Part shown: one piece after another, positions 1 to 6,771 of the stretch
How positions within the stretch are numbered: position 1 is the first letter of the stretch
How the letters are laid out: every line of letters begins with the position of its first letter
From: Deltaproteobacteria bacterium
GTDB taxonomy: Bacteria > Myxococcota > B64-G9
Length of the DNA stretch: 7,523 nucleotides
Direction: 5' to 3'
Assembly: GCA_003647095.1 (NCBI GenBank)
Contig: QMME01000186.1
Coordinates: 1-7,523, forward strand
The notes under the pieces: model-generated
What the model saw: the letters and a program-made list of their open reading frames with translations, nothing else
What the model was told of the DNA's origin: nothing
The model's database searches: none
Program-made: the position numbers and the translations under genes

Positions 1-2
1 AG

Positions 3-914
3 CGTCTGCAGGGCGAGCTTTCCCTGCTGGGCGAGGAGAACGAACACCTGCGCTGGGACCTGGAGCAGGCCGAGCAGCAGCTGGCCGAGTGCCAGGAACA
101 GATCGAGCAGCAGCAGCAACAACAACGGTTGGCCGAACTGGAACAGCGCCTGCAACAACGGGAGCAGGAAACCAGCGAACTCCGGCAGGAGCTGGAGCGC
201 GAGCAGGCCCAGGCCCGCTTGCTGGCCAACCAGCTCGATCGCCTGCGCCTGGAACAACGGCAAAACGAAGAACCGCTTCGCCAGCAAGTGGAGGCCGCCC
301 GGGAGCGCGAGCAAACCCTGCAGGCTCGCCTGACCACCCTGCAGAAACAGCTGGGGGAACTGGGCGAAAGCACCGAGAACCAGCTGGCCTCGCTGAGCGA
401 GCAGCTGCGTCGCCGGGAGGAACAGCTACGCTCGCTCACCAGCCAGCTGGCCGAGATGGACGAGCAGGCCCGCGGTCGCGAGGGGGAGCTGGAGCAGCTG
501 CAGCAGGAACTTGCCGCCGGCCGGCAGCGCGAGGCGCAGCTGGGCGAGCTGTTGAGCGGCATGGCGGCCATGGAGGAGCGGGCCCAGGCCGCCGAGCGGC
601 GGGCCCAGGCGCTGAGCCGGGAACTGGACAAGCTGCGGGCGGCACCCGGTACCGCCCGCAGCGAACAGGTGGCCTTGTTGCAGGCCGAAGACGAGAGCCT
701 GCGCCGGCGGGTAGCCGAGCTGGAGCAGGCACTGCAGCGCCGGGAATCGCCGGCCCCGGTGGCCCCTGTCGACGACGCGCAGGTGCAGCGTTTGCAGGAA
801 GAACTGTCCGACAAGGAGCGGCAACTGCAGGAGATGCGGCGCCAGCTGAGCGAACGAACAGAGCGCATCAACCGGCTGGTGGGCGAGATCTCGCAGCTAC
901 GCAACCGGCGCTAA
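3..914 (+). CDS. Coiled-coil protein, C-terminal part (5' end outside window)
   Basis: The frame is open from the first bases and ends at TAA 912-914, giving 303 visible residues. The real start lies upstream; the TTG at 129 is in-frame but is only an internal Leu codon. Almost the whole stretch is Leu, Glu, Gln, Arg and Ala with heptad-like leucine spacing and no membrane segment, so a long alpha-helical coiled coil is predicted. Six consecutive Gln codons (108-125, three CAG then three CAA) sit near residue 36. A short Pro/Val/Asp break (PVAPVDDAQ, around 752-783) separates the main rod from a last helix ending in a basic LRNRR tail. No catalytic motif is visible. Such rods occur in structural, SMC-like, polar-localisation and envelope-scaffold proteins, and the missing N-terminus prevents a choice. 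A hairpin follows the gene, so it is probably transcribed separately from the peptidase cluster. The reading frame is secure; the function is unknown. Confidence 0.85.
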   Translation, partial: RLQGELSLLGEENEHLRWDLEQAEQQLAECQEQIEQQQQQQRLAELEQRLQQREQETSELRQELEREQAQARLLANQLDRLRLEQRQNEEPLRQQVEAAREREQTLQARLTTLQKQLGELGESTENQLASLSEQLRRREEQLRSLTSQLAEMDEQARGREGELEQLQQELAAGRQREAQLGELLSGMAAMEERAQAAERRAQALSRELDKLRAAPGTARSEQVALLQAEDESLRRRVAELEQALQRRESPAPVAPVDDAQVQRLQEELSDKERQLQEMRRQLSERTERINRLVGEISQLRNRR

Positions 915-924
915 CGGCGGTTTC

Positions 925-944
925 CCTCCACCCGCGGGTGGAGG
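925..944 (+). terminator. Perfect 20-bp inverted repeat, possible terminator hairpin
   Basis: The sequence CCTCCACCCG is followed directly by its exact reverse complement, 10 bp after the coiled-coil stop codon. As RNA it would form an 8-bp GC-rich stem with a CGCG loop. The next bases (CTTGCGTGTC) are only weakly T-rich, so this is not a textbook intrinsic terminator. It could be a weak or Rho-assisted terminator, an mRNA 3'-end stabiliser, or a dyad operator for the gene starting at 966. Confidence 0.45.
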
Positions 945-965
945 CTTGCGTGTCAAGGGGAGCAG

Positions 966-2405
966 ATGTCCTGGTCACCACCAGCCGGCCTGGCCGCAGA
1001 GGCCTTGGGGTACCTGAAGGCGCTCATCGAATTCGACACTACCAATCCACCCGGCAACGAGACAGCGGCGGCCCGCTACCTGCATGATATCCTCGAGCAA
1101 GAGGGCCTGCAGCCGGTCCTGCTCGAGCCCAGTCCCGGACGCGGCAACGTGGTGGCCCGGCTGGAGGGGGAGGGGCGGGACAGGCCCCTGCTGCTGTTTT
1201 CCCATCTCGACGTGGTGGCCGCGGATGCCTCCCAGTGGCGGTCGCCTCCTTTCCAGGCCCACGAGGCCGACGGTTTTCTCTACGGGCGCGGTACCCAGGA
1301 CATGAAGAACATGACCGCCATGTCACTGGCGGTGTTGCTGGCGTTGAAACGTTCCGGCCAGCGGTTGAACCGGGACGTCATCTTCGCCGCCGTGGCCGAC
1401 GAGGAAACCGGCGGGGAATTCGGCGCCGCCTACCTGGTGAAGAACCACCCCGAGTTGCTCCGGGCCGAGTATGCCCTGTGCGAGATGGGTGGTTTTCGCC
1501 TGAATATCAGGGGCCGGGACTACGTTCCGGTGCAGGTGGCCGAGAAGGGTTGTGCCTGGTGCCGGGCCGTGTTCACCGGACAGCCCGGACACGGCTCGAT
1601 TCCCGACAGCGACAGCTCCATCCAGCGGCTGGCCCGGGCGTTGCGGCGGCTGGATCGCAAGGGGCTTCCCCTGCAGGTTACCGATCCGGCGCGGGATTTC
1701 ATCGAGATGGTGGCCGCCAGCCAGAAGCTGCCGGTGCGGGTGGTGTTGCGGGCACTGCTCAATCCCCTGGCCGGGCGGCTGGTAAGCAGCCGACTCGACG
1801 AGGAACAGGCCCGTTTCTTCCACGCCATGCTGCACTCGACCGCGGTTCCCACCATGGTGAAGGCCGGTGAGAAGGAAAACGTCATTCCCGCCCGGGCCGA
1901 GGTGTTCTTCGACGGCCGGGTGCTGCCGGGGCAGGACTGGGAGGCCTTCAGCAAGGACCTGGCCCGGGTGCTGGGCCCGCACGCCTCGCTGGAGCTGGTG
2001 CGCTGGATGAAGCCGCTCACCTATCCCGCCGATACGCCGCTGTTCGACACCATCCGCCGGGTGGTCAAGCAGCGCCTGCCCGAGGCCGAGGTGGTGCCCT
2101 ACCAGTTGACGGCCTTCACCGATGCCAAGCACCTGGATGAGCTGGGCATCATCACCTACGGCTTTTCTCCGCAGAACAACGATCCCGGGGAGAAGTTGAC
2201 CCGCCTGATACACGGGCACAACGAGCGTATCGGGGTGGAGGCCTTCGGCTGGGGCGTGGAGGTGCTGTACGAGACGGTGGCCAGCTTCTGCTGCGCTCCC
2301 CAGGGGGCCGGGGCGGTAGACTCGCTGATGGGCGAGCTCCTGCCCGCCGGAGAACAACAGCCGGAAGCGGAAGCAACCGCCGGGGAGGAAAACGGTGAAC
2401 AGTGA
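966..2405 (+). CDS. M20 family zinc metallopeptidase (amidohydrolase)
   Basis: This is a 479-residue enzyme of the M20/M25/M40 family, which hydrolyses peptide or N-acyl amide bonds with two metal ions. Visible family signatures are SHLDVV (metal ligand H80 with D82), GRGTQDMKN (bridging D112), DEETGG (catalytic base E146 and ligand E147), CEMGG (E173) and IHGHNE (H416). The lid/dimerisation domain lies around residues 195-310 and includes GQPGHGSIP, whose H209 often completes the active site in this family. All catalytic positions are present, so an active enzyme is expected. No signal peptide is seen, so it should be cytoplasmic. The substrate cannot be told; candidates include dipeptides, acyl-amino acids and carboxypeptidase substrates. 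The start at 966 is supported by AAGGGGA at 955-961. Residues after about 445 form a Glu/Ala/Gly-rich extension beyond the usual fold. The 3' end overlaps the next gene by 11 bp, suggesting translational coupling. Confidence 0.93.
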   Translation: MSWSPPAGLAAEALGYLKALIEFDTTNPPGNETAAARYLHDILEQEGLQPVLLEPSPGRGNVVARLEGEGRDRPLLLFSHLDVVAADASQWRSPPFQAHEADGFLYGRGTQDMKNMTAMSLAVLLALKRSGQRLNRDVIFAAVADEETGGEFGAAYLVKNHPELLRAEYALCEMGGFRLNIRGRDYVPVQVAEKGCAWCRAVFTGQPGHGSIPDSDSSIQRLARALRRLDRKGLPLQVTDPARDFIEMVAASQKLPVRVVLRALLNPLAGRLVSSRLDEEQARFFHAMLHSTAVPTMVKAGEKENVIPARAEVFFDGRVLPGQDWEAFSKDLARVLGPHASLELVRWMKPLTYPADTPLFDTIRRVVKQRLPEAEVVPYQLTAFTDAKHLDELGIITYGFSPQNNDPGEKLTRLIHGHNERIGVEAFGWGVEVLYETVASFCCAPQGAGAVDSLMGELLPAGEQQPEAEATAGEENGEQ

Positions 2406-2829
2406 CTTCCGCACCGGGCTGGCAGCGGTCGGCCCGCTGCTGCTGCTGGCGGGGCTGGGGCTCGGCGCCTGCGGTGAAAAACCGCAGCAGGTGCCCACGC
2501 ATACCCTTTACGGGACGGTCACCTCGAGCACCGTGGTGGCCAATCAGCGCCTGGCCTGGATCAAGCTGGTGGGCGAGGATGGCGACATCGACGAGCCGCC
2601 GCTGTACTCCTCGTCCTGCCTGATGCAGGGGCCGTCCTGCGACTACAGCATGCTGTTCATCGCCGAGGGCAACTACACCGCCTTTGCCTTCATCGACATG
2701 GATGGCAACGCGGAGCAGAGCGAGTTGCTCCCGGAGGCGGGTGACCTGGTGAGCGGGGCCCGGCCCCTGTTCCTGCTGGAAAAGACCCGCCTGGATTTTC
2801 TCGACCAGGGCTGGCGGACGATGCCCTGA
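2395..2829 (+). CDS. Small hypothetical lipoprotein
   Basis: This is a 144-residue protein starting with GTG inside the peptidase 3' end. The start is chosen because GGGGAGGAA (2382-2390) lies four bases upstream. The N-terminus has one basic residue, a hydrophobic run of Leu/Gly/Ala and the lipobox LGAC, placing the lipidated Cys at 26. Residue 27 is Gly, not Asp, so nothing here signals inner-membrane retention. The mature part is predicted to be beta-rich. It has a Cys pair at 75 and 82 (possible disulfide) and a GNYTAFAFIDMDGN segment at residues 92-105, followed by PEAGD. This resembles the small beta-sandwich modules in which a DxDGN loop can bind calcium; the similarity is judged by eye. 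No known family is assigned. Its position between the peptidase and a larger lipoprotein suggests a shared transcript and perhaps an envelope complex with the latter. Confidence 0.82.
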   Translation: MNSDFRTGLAAVGPLLLLAGLGLGACGEKPQQVPTHTLYGTVTSSTVVANQRLAWIKLVGEDGDIDEPPLYSSSCLMQGPSCDYSMLFIAEGNYTAFAFIDMDGNAEQSELLPEAGDLVSGARPLFLLEKTRLDFLDQGWRTMP

Positions 2830-2872
2830 AGCGGCCCGGGAGGATTGCCGTGCCGGTAGCGAGGGAGAGATC

Positions 2873-4564
2873 ATGAAAAGTGGACTCGGGTTGCCGTGCG
2901 GGACCGGTTTGGCGCTGGCGCTGCTGCTGGCGGCTTGTTCGGCCACTTCCGCCTACATCGAGCGGGGACGTGAACTGGAGCAGGCGGAGATGTACGAGGA
3001 AGCACTGGCCGAGTACCAGAAGGCGGCTCGCCGGGAGCCCGACAATCCCCAGCTGCAGGCCGATGTCAAGCGCCTCCAGTCACGGCTGGCGGAGCAGGCG
3101 GTCGAGGAGGGCCTCAGCCTGCGGCAGATGAAGGACGAGATGGGAGCCCTGGCGGCTTTCCTGCGGGCGGTGCGCCTGGCACCGGAAAACTCCGCGGCCC
3201 GGCAGAATCTCCACCGTACCGTGGCCGGCCTGCTGGCCCGGGTGCAGAAGCTGCAGCGGGAGGAAAAAGCGGAAGAATCGTTCCGGCTGGCCGAGAAACT
3301 GCACCAGCAGATGCCCCGCGACGCCCAGGTAAAGACGGCCTACGAACAGGCCCGCCTGGCCGTGGCCAAGACCATCATGGAGCGGGTGCGCGACGACGTG
3401 AAGAAGAAACTGTATGGCCGGGCCCTGATCGGGCTGGTTCGGGTGGAGCAGCTGGTGCAGGTGTGGGGCGATTCCGCGGAACTGGAAGTACAGGCCCGCC
3501 AGGCGCTCGAGCAGGCCTCGCGCTTCGGGGTGAAGGTGGTGGCGGCTCGCAAGCCCCGGCGCCTGGCCAGGTTGTCAGAGCAGCTGGCGGGGATGGTGGG
3601 GAAGAAGAAACCATCGGCCTGTCCCACCTTGCAGTTGCCGGCCACGGGCGAGGCCCGGCTGATCCTCAGGCTGGCCGTGCAGAAGATCGACTTCCAACAG
3701 GATGCCACCACGTCCGAGGGAGAGCAGAAATACCAGTCGGGAACCCGCAAGGTCGACAATCCCCAGTACCAGGAATTGACCGACAAGATTGCCAAGGACA
3801 AGGAGCGGCTGAGCGAGCTGGTGGAACTGCTCAAGCAGGACGGCGCCCTGGTAGAAGAGTGCCGCCAGGCCTTTGCCGATGCCGGTCCCAGCGACGACGA
3901 GGAGTCGTTGCGGCGGCGGCTGAAGCAGGCCGAAAAGGCCCGGCACGATCACCTCGCCGAGCAGAAGCGTCTCCAGGACGAGGTCGTCGAGTTGCGCCGG
4001 ACCCGGGCCCGGACCCCGCGCAAGGTGGACGAGCCGGTCTACGACGTCTTTCGCTATCCCATCCGCCAGGTGAAGCGCACCGCCCGGGTAACGGTGAGCC
4101 TGCAGGCCTTCGGAGAGGCCCGGCAGCGGCTGCTGCGCGACCAGCTCAACGGTGAGGCTTCCAGCAGCGACAAGACCAACAAGGCCTATCGCCGCTACGG
4201 GGTCAAGGGCGACCCGCTGCGCTTCGAGCTTTCCGACGAGCAGCTGGTGCAACGGGCCCTGGCCCAGGCGGTGGCTGCAATCGACGGCACGCTGGGCAAG
4301 CTGTGCCAGCGCTGGCAGCGCGAGATCCTCGACCGGGCCCGGGCCGGCGCCAGCGATGCCCCCCTGGAGGCGGCCGAGGACTACATCCTCTACCTGTTCG
4401 TCAATCCCGGCCGTCCCCCGGCCGACCTGGTGAACTTCCTCAAGGAAAATTTCGGCCTGAGCGATCTCAAGCAGCTCCACCCCCAGGCGGGCCAACCGGC
4501 CCCGGCTGCCAAGGAACCCCCTTCGCCACCGGAGTCCTCCGGGGAAGAAGGTTTGGAGATATAG
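2873..4564 (+). CDS. TPR and coiled-coil lipoprotein
   Basis: This is a 563-residue protein. The ATG at 2873 is preceded by GAGGGAGAG (2861-2869). A short signal ends in the lipobox LAAC with Cys22, so the protein is lipid-anchored, probably in the outer membrane facing the periplasm. Residues about 28-60 and 75-107 fit TPR repeats (for example YEEALAEYQKAARREPDNP). Weaker TPR-like helices continue to about residue 215. A beta-prone segment starts near CPTLQLP (250-300). A charged coiled coil covers about 298-380. A second beta-prone segment (390-412, YDVFRYPIRQVKRTARVTVSL) is followed by a mixed domain to about 530. The tail (535-563) is Pro/Glu-rich and disordered-looking. No catalytic residues stand out. 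TPR lipoproteins usually serve as scaffolds for envelope complexes, and that role is inferred here. The gene lies 43 bp after the smaller lipoprotein, in the same orientation. Confidence 0.88.
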   Translation: MKSGLGLPCGTGLALALLLAACSATSAYIERGRELEQAEMYEEALAEYQKAARREPDNPQLQADVKRLQSRLAEQAVEEGLSLRQMKDEMGALAAFLRAVRLAPENSAARQNLHRTVAGLLARVQKLQREEKAEESFRLAEKLHQQMPRDAQVKTAYEQARLAVAKTIMERVRDDVKKKLYGRALIGLVRVEQLVQVWGDSAELEVQARQALEQASRFGVKVVAARKPRRLARLSEQLAGMVGKKKPSACPTLQLPATGEARLILRLAVQKIDFQQDATTSEGEQKYQSGTRKVDNPQYQELTDKIAKDKERLSELVELLKQDGALVEECRQAFADAGPSDDEESLRRRLKQAEKARHDHLAEQKRLQDEVVELRRTRARTPRKVDEPVYDVFRYPIRQVKRTARVTVSLQAFGEARQRLLRDQLNGEASSSDKTNKAYRRYGVKGDPLRFELSDEQLVQRALAQAVAAIDGTLGKLCQRWQREILDRARAGASDAPLEAAEDYILYLFVNPGRPPADLVNFLKENFGLSDLKQLHPQAGQPAPAAKEPPSPPESSGEEGLEI

Positions 4565-4587
4565 GTACCGCTTCTCGGTCCATTCGT

Positions 4588-4616
4588 TTGACAGCCATGT
4601 CCCCGGCGGTCAATAT
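4588..4616 (+). promoter_or_regulatory. Candidate sigma-70 promoter TTGACA-N17-CAATAT
   Basis: A perfect -35 hexamer TTGACA (4588-4593) is followed at the ideal 17-bp spacing by CAATAT (4611-4616). The latter matches three of six -10 positions, including the key second A and last T. It sits in the only sizeable gap between the TPR lipoprotein and the beta-barrel gene. Transcription would begin at about 4623-4624, on the ATG chosen for that gene. If used, it rules out the longer start at 4597, which would lie upstream of the transcript. Confidence 0.5.
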
Positions 4617-4623
4617 CGGCGGC

Positions 4624-6153
4624 ATGATCTCGGAGCCGCCGTGCAGATTGTCCCTGCTTGCCCTCCTGGTGACGGCCGTGGTGCCGGCCGCCGCCGCCGA
4701 GGTGGACTTCGGCTTCAGCTTCTCACTGTCGAACCGCATCAACGTCAAGGAGAACTTCCTCAACACCGAGGGCTCGGTCACGAGCGGGCCGGGAGGTCCG
4801 CGCCTGGAAAGCCCGCTCAACCTGCGCTTCGACAACACCGAGATCGGCTACTCGCTGCTGCTGGCCGCCGGGGCCCGGCTGGAAGCCGGCTCGGCGTTTT
4901 CCCTGGTGGTAAACCTGGACAGCGGCGAGTTGAAATACCGCGGCCTGTCCTATTACCAGCCCCGGCCCGTCTGCAGCGTCGAGCCGCCCGATCCGCGCTG
5001 CGACTGGATGTCCAACGGCCGGCCCATCGCCGACGAGGCCGCGGCCACCGGTTTCACGAGGGAACTGTACGGCACCGGGGAACTGGGCCGGGCCGGCTGG
5101 GTGAGCTGGTGGGCGGGCAAGCGCCGGCGTTCGCTGGGCTCGGGTTACCTGCTCGACAACTACGTTCTCGGCGGTGGTGTGGATTTCAACCTGGAACGCC
5201 GGGGAGGGCTGCCCCTGCGGCTGGAGGTGGAGGGGCTGCTGCCCAACGGCGAGTTCAACAGCGGCGGCAAACGCAGCCCGCTGGTGAAGCTGGAGATTTC
5301 CTACCTTTTGAGCTTCTTCGAGGAGGTGTCGCTGTGGGGAGCCTGGTTCCACGACGGTGACGATGCCCTGGGCGAGGTGTTGCTCTACACCATGGCCGAC
5401 ATGCTGGGTATCTACGGCATCGAGCTGCTCGACACCACATCCCGGGGCGATTTTTTCTGGGTGGGTATCGATGGTAACAAGGTGTTCGAGCGGGCCTCGC
5501 TGTTCTTTACCGCCGCCGTGGAATTCGGCTGGGCCGACCTGGGACTGACCTGGACGAATCCCCTCACCGGCCAGCCGCAGAGCCAGGCCGGCAGCGCCCG
5601 CATGCTGGGCGGTATGGTGGATGCCTCTTTCTACTTCGACCTTACCGACTGGTTCACCGCCGGGGCCTTCTTCCTCTTCCTCTCGGGCGAGACCGGTGAC
5701 AGCGCCCGCGACGAGGTGGGTGGCCGCTACAACAGTTTCGTCTCGGTCTATCCCTACATCACCCGCACCAACATATTCTTCTCCGGTGGCATGAACCAGA
5801 ACTTCTCCGCCCGCAGTTTCAGCCCCTCGGGAGTGAACGGCCGGGGGGTCATCGCCCCCGGGTTGAGCCTGGGGCTGGACATCACCGAGAAGGTGTTGCT
5901 GCGCCTGGGCAGCGCCCTGCTGTTCAGCCACGGGGTCAACCTGCAGGCGGGCAGTCGCTTTTACGGCTGGGAGACCGACCTGAACCTGGAATGGAACATC
6001 AGGGATTTCGTCTCCCTGTTGTTCGAGGCCGACTACCTGCTGACGGGCGGGTTCTTCGATTTCGAAAAGCCCCTCGAGGCCCGCGACGGCGCCGTCTACA
6101 CCAGCGAGCCCGACGCCTGGAAGATATTGATTGGCCTGGACTTTTACCTCTAG
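4624..6153 (+). CDS. Outer-membrane beta-barrel (porin-like) protein
   Basis: This is a 509-residue protein when read from ATG 4624. The first 25 residues form a Sec signal (a Leu/Val/Ala core ending PAAAA, cleavage expected before Glu26). The mature protein is a series of alternating hydrophobic/polar strands rich in aromatic residues and Gly, with polar loops, typical of an outer-membrane barrel. Examples are FGFSFSLSNRI at the start, ASFYFDLTDWFTAGAFFLFLSG around residues 334-355, and a final strand WKILIGLDFYL. The segment WAGKRRRSLGSGYLLDNY (163-180) resembles the strand/turn pattern of alginate-export-type and related porins, but this is only a visual likeness. C117 and C126 may form a loop disulfide. 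The frame stays open far upstream, into the preceding gene. ATG 4597 would add nine residues before the signal and is less likely. Neither ATG has a clear Shine-Dalgarno sequence. The transported substrate is unknown. Confidence 0.82.
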   Translation: MISEPPCRLSLLALLVTAVVPAAAAEVDFGFSFSLSNRINVKENFLNTEGSVTSGPGGPRLESPLNLRFDNTEIGYSLLLAAGARLEAGSAFSLVVNLDSGELKYRGLSYYQPRPVCSVEPPDPRCDWMSNGRPIADEAAATGFTRELYGTGELGRAGWVSWWAGKRRRSLGSGYLLDNYVLGGGVDFNLERRGGLPLRLEVEGLLPNGEFNSGGKRSPLVKLEISYLLSFFEEVSLWGAWFHDGDDALGEVLLYTMADMLGIYGIELLDTTSRGDFFWVGIDGNKVFERASLFFTAAVEFGWADLGLTWTNPLTGQPQSQAGSARMLGGMVDASFYFDLTDWFTAGAFFLFLSGETGDSARDEVGGRYNSFVSVYPYITRTNIFFSGGMNQNFSARSFSPSGVNGRGVIAPGLSLGLDITEKVLLRLGSALLFSHGVNLQAGSRFYGWETDLNLEWNIRDFVSLLFEADYLLTGGFFDFEKPLEARDGAVYTSEPDAWKILIGLDFYL

Positions 6154-6154
6154 C

Positions 6155-6185
6155 GCAACTTTTTTCCGGGCCGGGGGTTTATACT
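6155..6185 (+). promoter_or_regulatory. Candidate autoregulated ECF-type promoter
   Basis: GCAACTT (6155-6161) starts two bases after the beta-barrel stop codon. It matches the GGAACTT-type -35 of sigma-E-like ECF factors at six of seven positions. Fifteen bases later comes GTTTA (6177-6181), close to the GTCTRA-type -10. An overlapping TATACT (6180-6185) also matches the housekeeping -10 at five of six positions, but its -35 is poor. Either reading gives a start about 7-11 bases before ATG 6199. The position just ahead of an ECF sigma gene suggests autoregulation, as is common in this family. Confidence 0.5.
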
Positions 6186-6198
6186 GTTGGGTGCGCGA

Positions 6199-6771
6199 AT
6201 GGCAACAGCGGATGCGGACGTCGAACTGATGCTGCGCGTCAAGGATGGCGACGAGAAGGCCTTCGCGGAACTGTTCAACCGTCACGCACCCAGGCTGGTC
6301 GCCTACGGCGACAGGTTCTTTCACAACCGGGCGATTGCCGAGGAAGTGGCCCAGGAAGTGTTCCTGCGCCTGTGGCGGGCCAGGAAGAAGTACCGTCCCC
6401 GGGCCCGCTTCACCACCTGGCTGTACACCATCGCCACCCGGGTCTGCCTCAACGAACTGCGCCGGCGCCGCCACCGTCCCCGGCAGCGGGCCGGCGGCGA
6501 GGAAGTGGATCCCCCGGACAACCACGCCGATCCCGGGCAGGTGGCCCAGGCCCGCCAGGTGGCCGAACGCCTCCAGGCGGCCGCGGATGCCTTGCCCGAG
6601 CGCCAGCGGGCGGCGCTCTGGTTGGTGCGTCTGAACGGGTTTTCCTACCGGCAGGTGGCGGATATCCTCGGCATGAGCCAGCCGGCGGTGAAGGCGGCCC
6701 TGTTCCGGGCCACCGAGGCCATACGCCAGGCACTGGCCCGGCAGGACAGGAGGTTGGAAAATGAGCTGTGA
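6199..6771 (+). CDS. ECF-type RNA polymerase sigma factor
   Basis: This is a 190-residue protein, the usual length for group 4 (ECF) sigma factors. These direct RNA polymerase to specific promoters and have only regions 2 and 4. Region 2 spans about residues 11-92. It has the GDEKAFAELFNRH opening, the AEEVAQEVFLRLWR core-binding/-10 helix, and the FTTWLYTIATRVCLNELRRRR -10 recognition end (residues 71-91). A short charged linker (about 95-115) leads to region 4 (120-183). There ALPERQRAAL precedes the helix-turn-helix SYRQVADILGMSQPAVKAAL, which reads the -35 element. ATG 6199 is chosen because the family alignment begins a few residues later. A TTG at 6187 is in-frame but would begin within or before the predicted transcript start. 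No Shine-Dalgarno sequence precedes the ATG. The 3' end overlaps the anti-sigma gene by 11 bp, implying coupled production of the pair. Confidence 0.93.
   Translation: MATADADVELMLRVKDGDEKAFAELFNRHAPRLVAYGDRFFHNRAIAEEVAQEVFLRLWRARKKYRPRARFTTWLYTIATRVCLNELRRRRHRPRQRAGGEEVDPPDNHADPGQVAQARQVAERLQAAADALPERQRAALWLVRLNGFSYRQVADILGMSQPAVKAALFRATEAIRQALARQDRRLENEL

Noticed and set aside
915..965. Promoter for the peptidase cluster
   Set aside because: No convincing -35/-10 pair was found in the gap. The promoter may lie inside the coiled-coil gene, or transcription may read through the hairpin.
89..1087. 332-residue + strand frame rich in Gly, Ala, Arg and Pro
   Set aside because: It lies out of frame across the coiled-coil gene and the peptidase start. 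The coiled-coil frame shows clear heptad leucines, while this one is a GC-driven shadow.
1323..2498. 391-residue open frame on the - strand
   Set aside because: It lies antisense to the M20 peptidase, whose catalytic motifs are intact. The reverse translation is low-complexity and has no family signature.
3575..4495. 306-residue open frame on the - strand
   Set aside because: It lies antisense to the TPR lipoprotein, which has a lipobox, TPRs and a ribosome binding site. The antisense product shows none of these.
4303..4623. N-terminal extension of the beta-barrel gene
   Set aside because: The frame is open but overlaps the 3' end of the TPR lipoprotein gene. It is Pro/Gly/Arg-rich, and it would bury the signal peptide more than 100 residues inside.
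6161..6176. T-run followed by CCGGGCCGGGG as a terminator of the beta-barrel gene
   Set aside because: The T-run comes before the GC-rich part, no stable stem forms on the + strand with a following T-tract, and the region fits a promoter better.
4723..6525. 600-residue open frame on the - strand
   Set aside because: It lies opposite the beta-barrel and sigma genes, both of which have clear family features. Its translation is Gln/Val/Gly/Pro-rich with no recognisable domain, as expected for the antisense of GC-rich codons.
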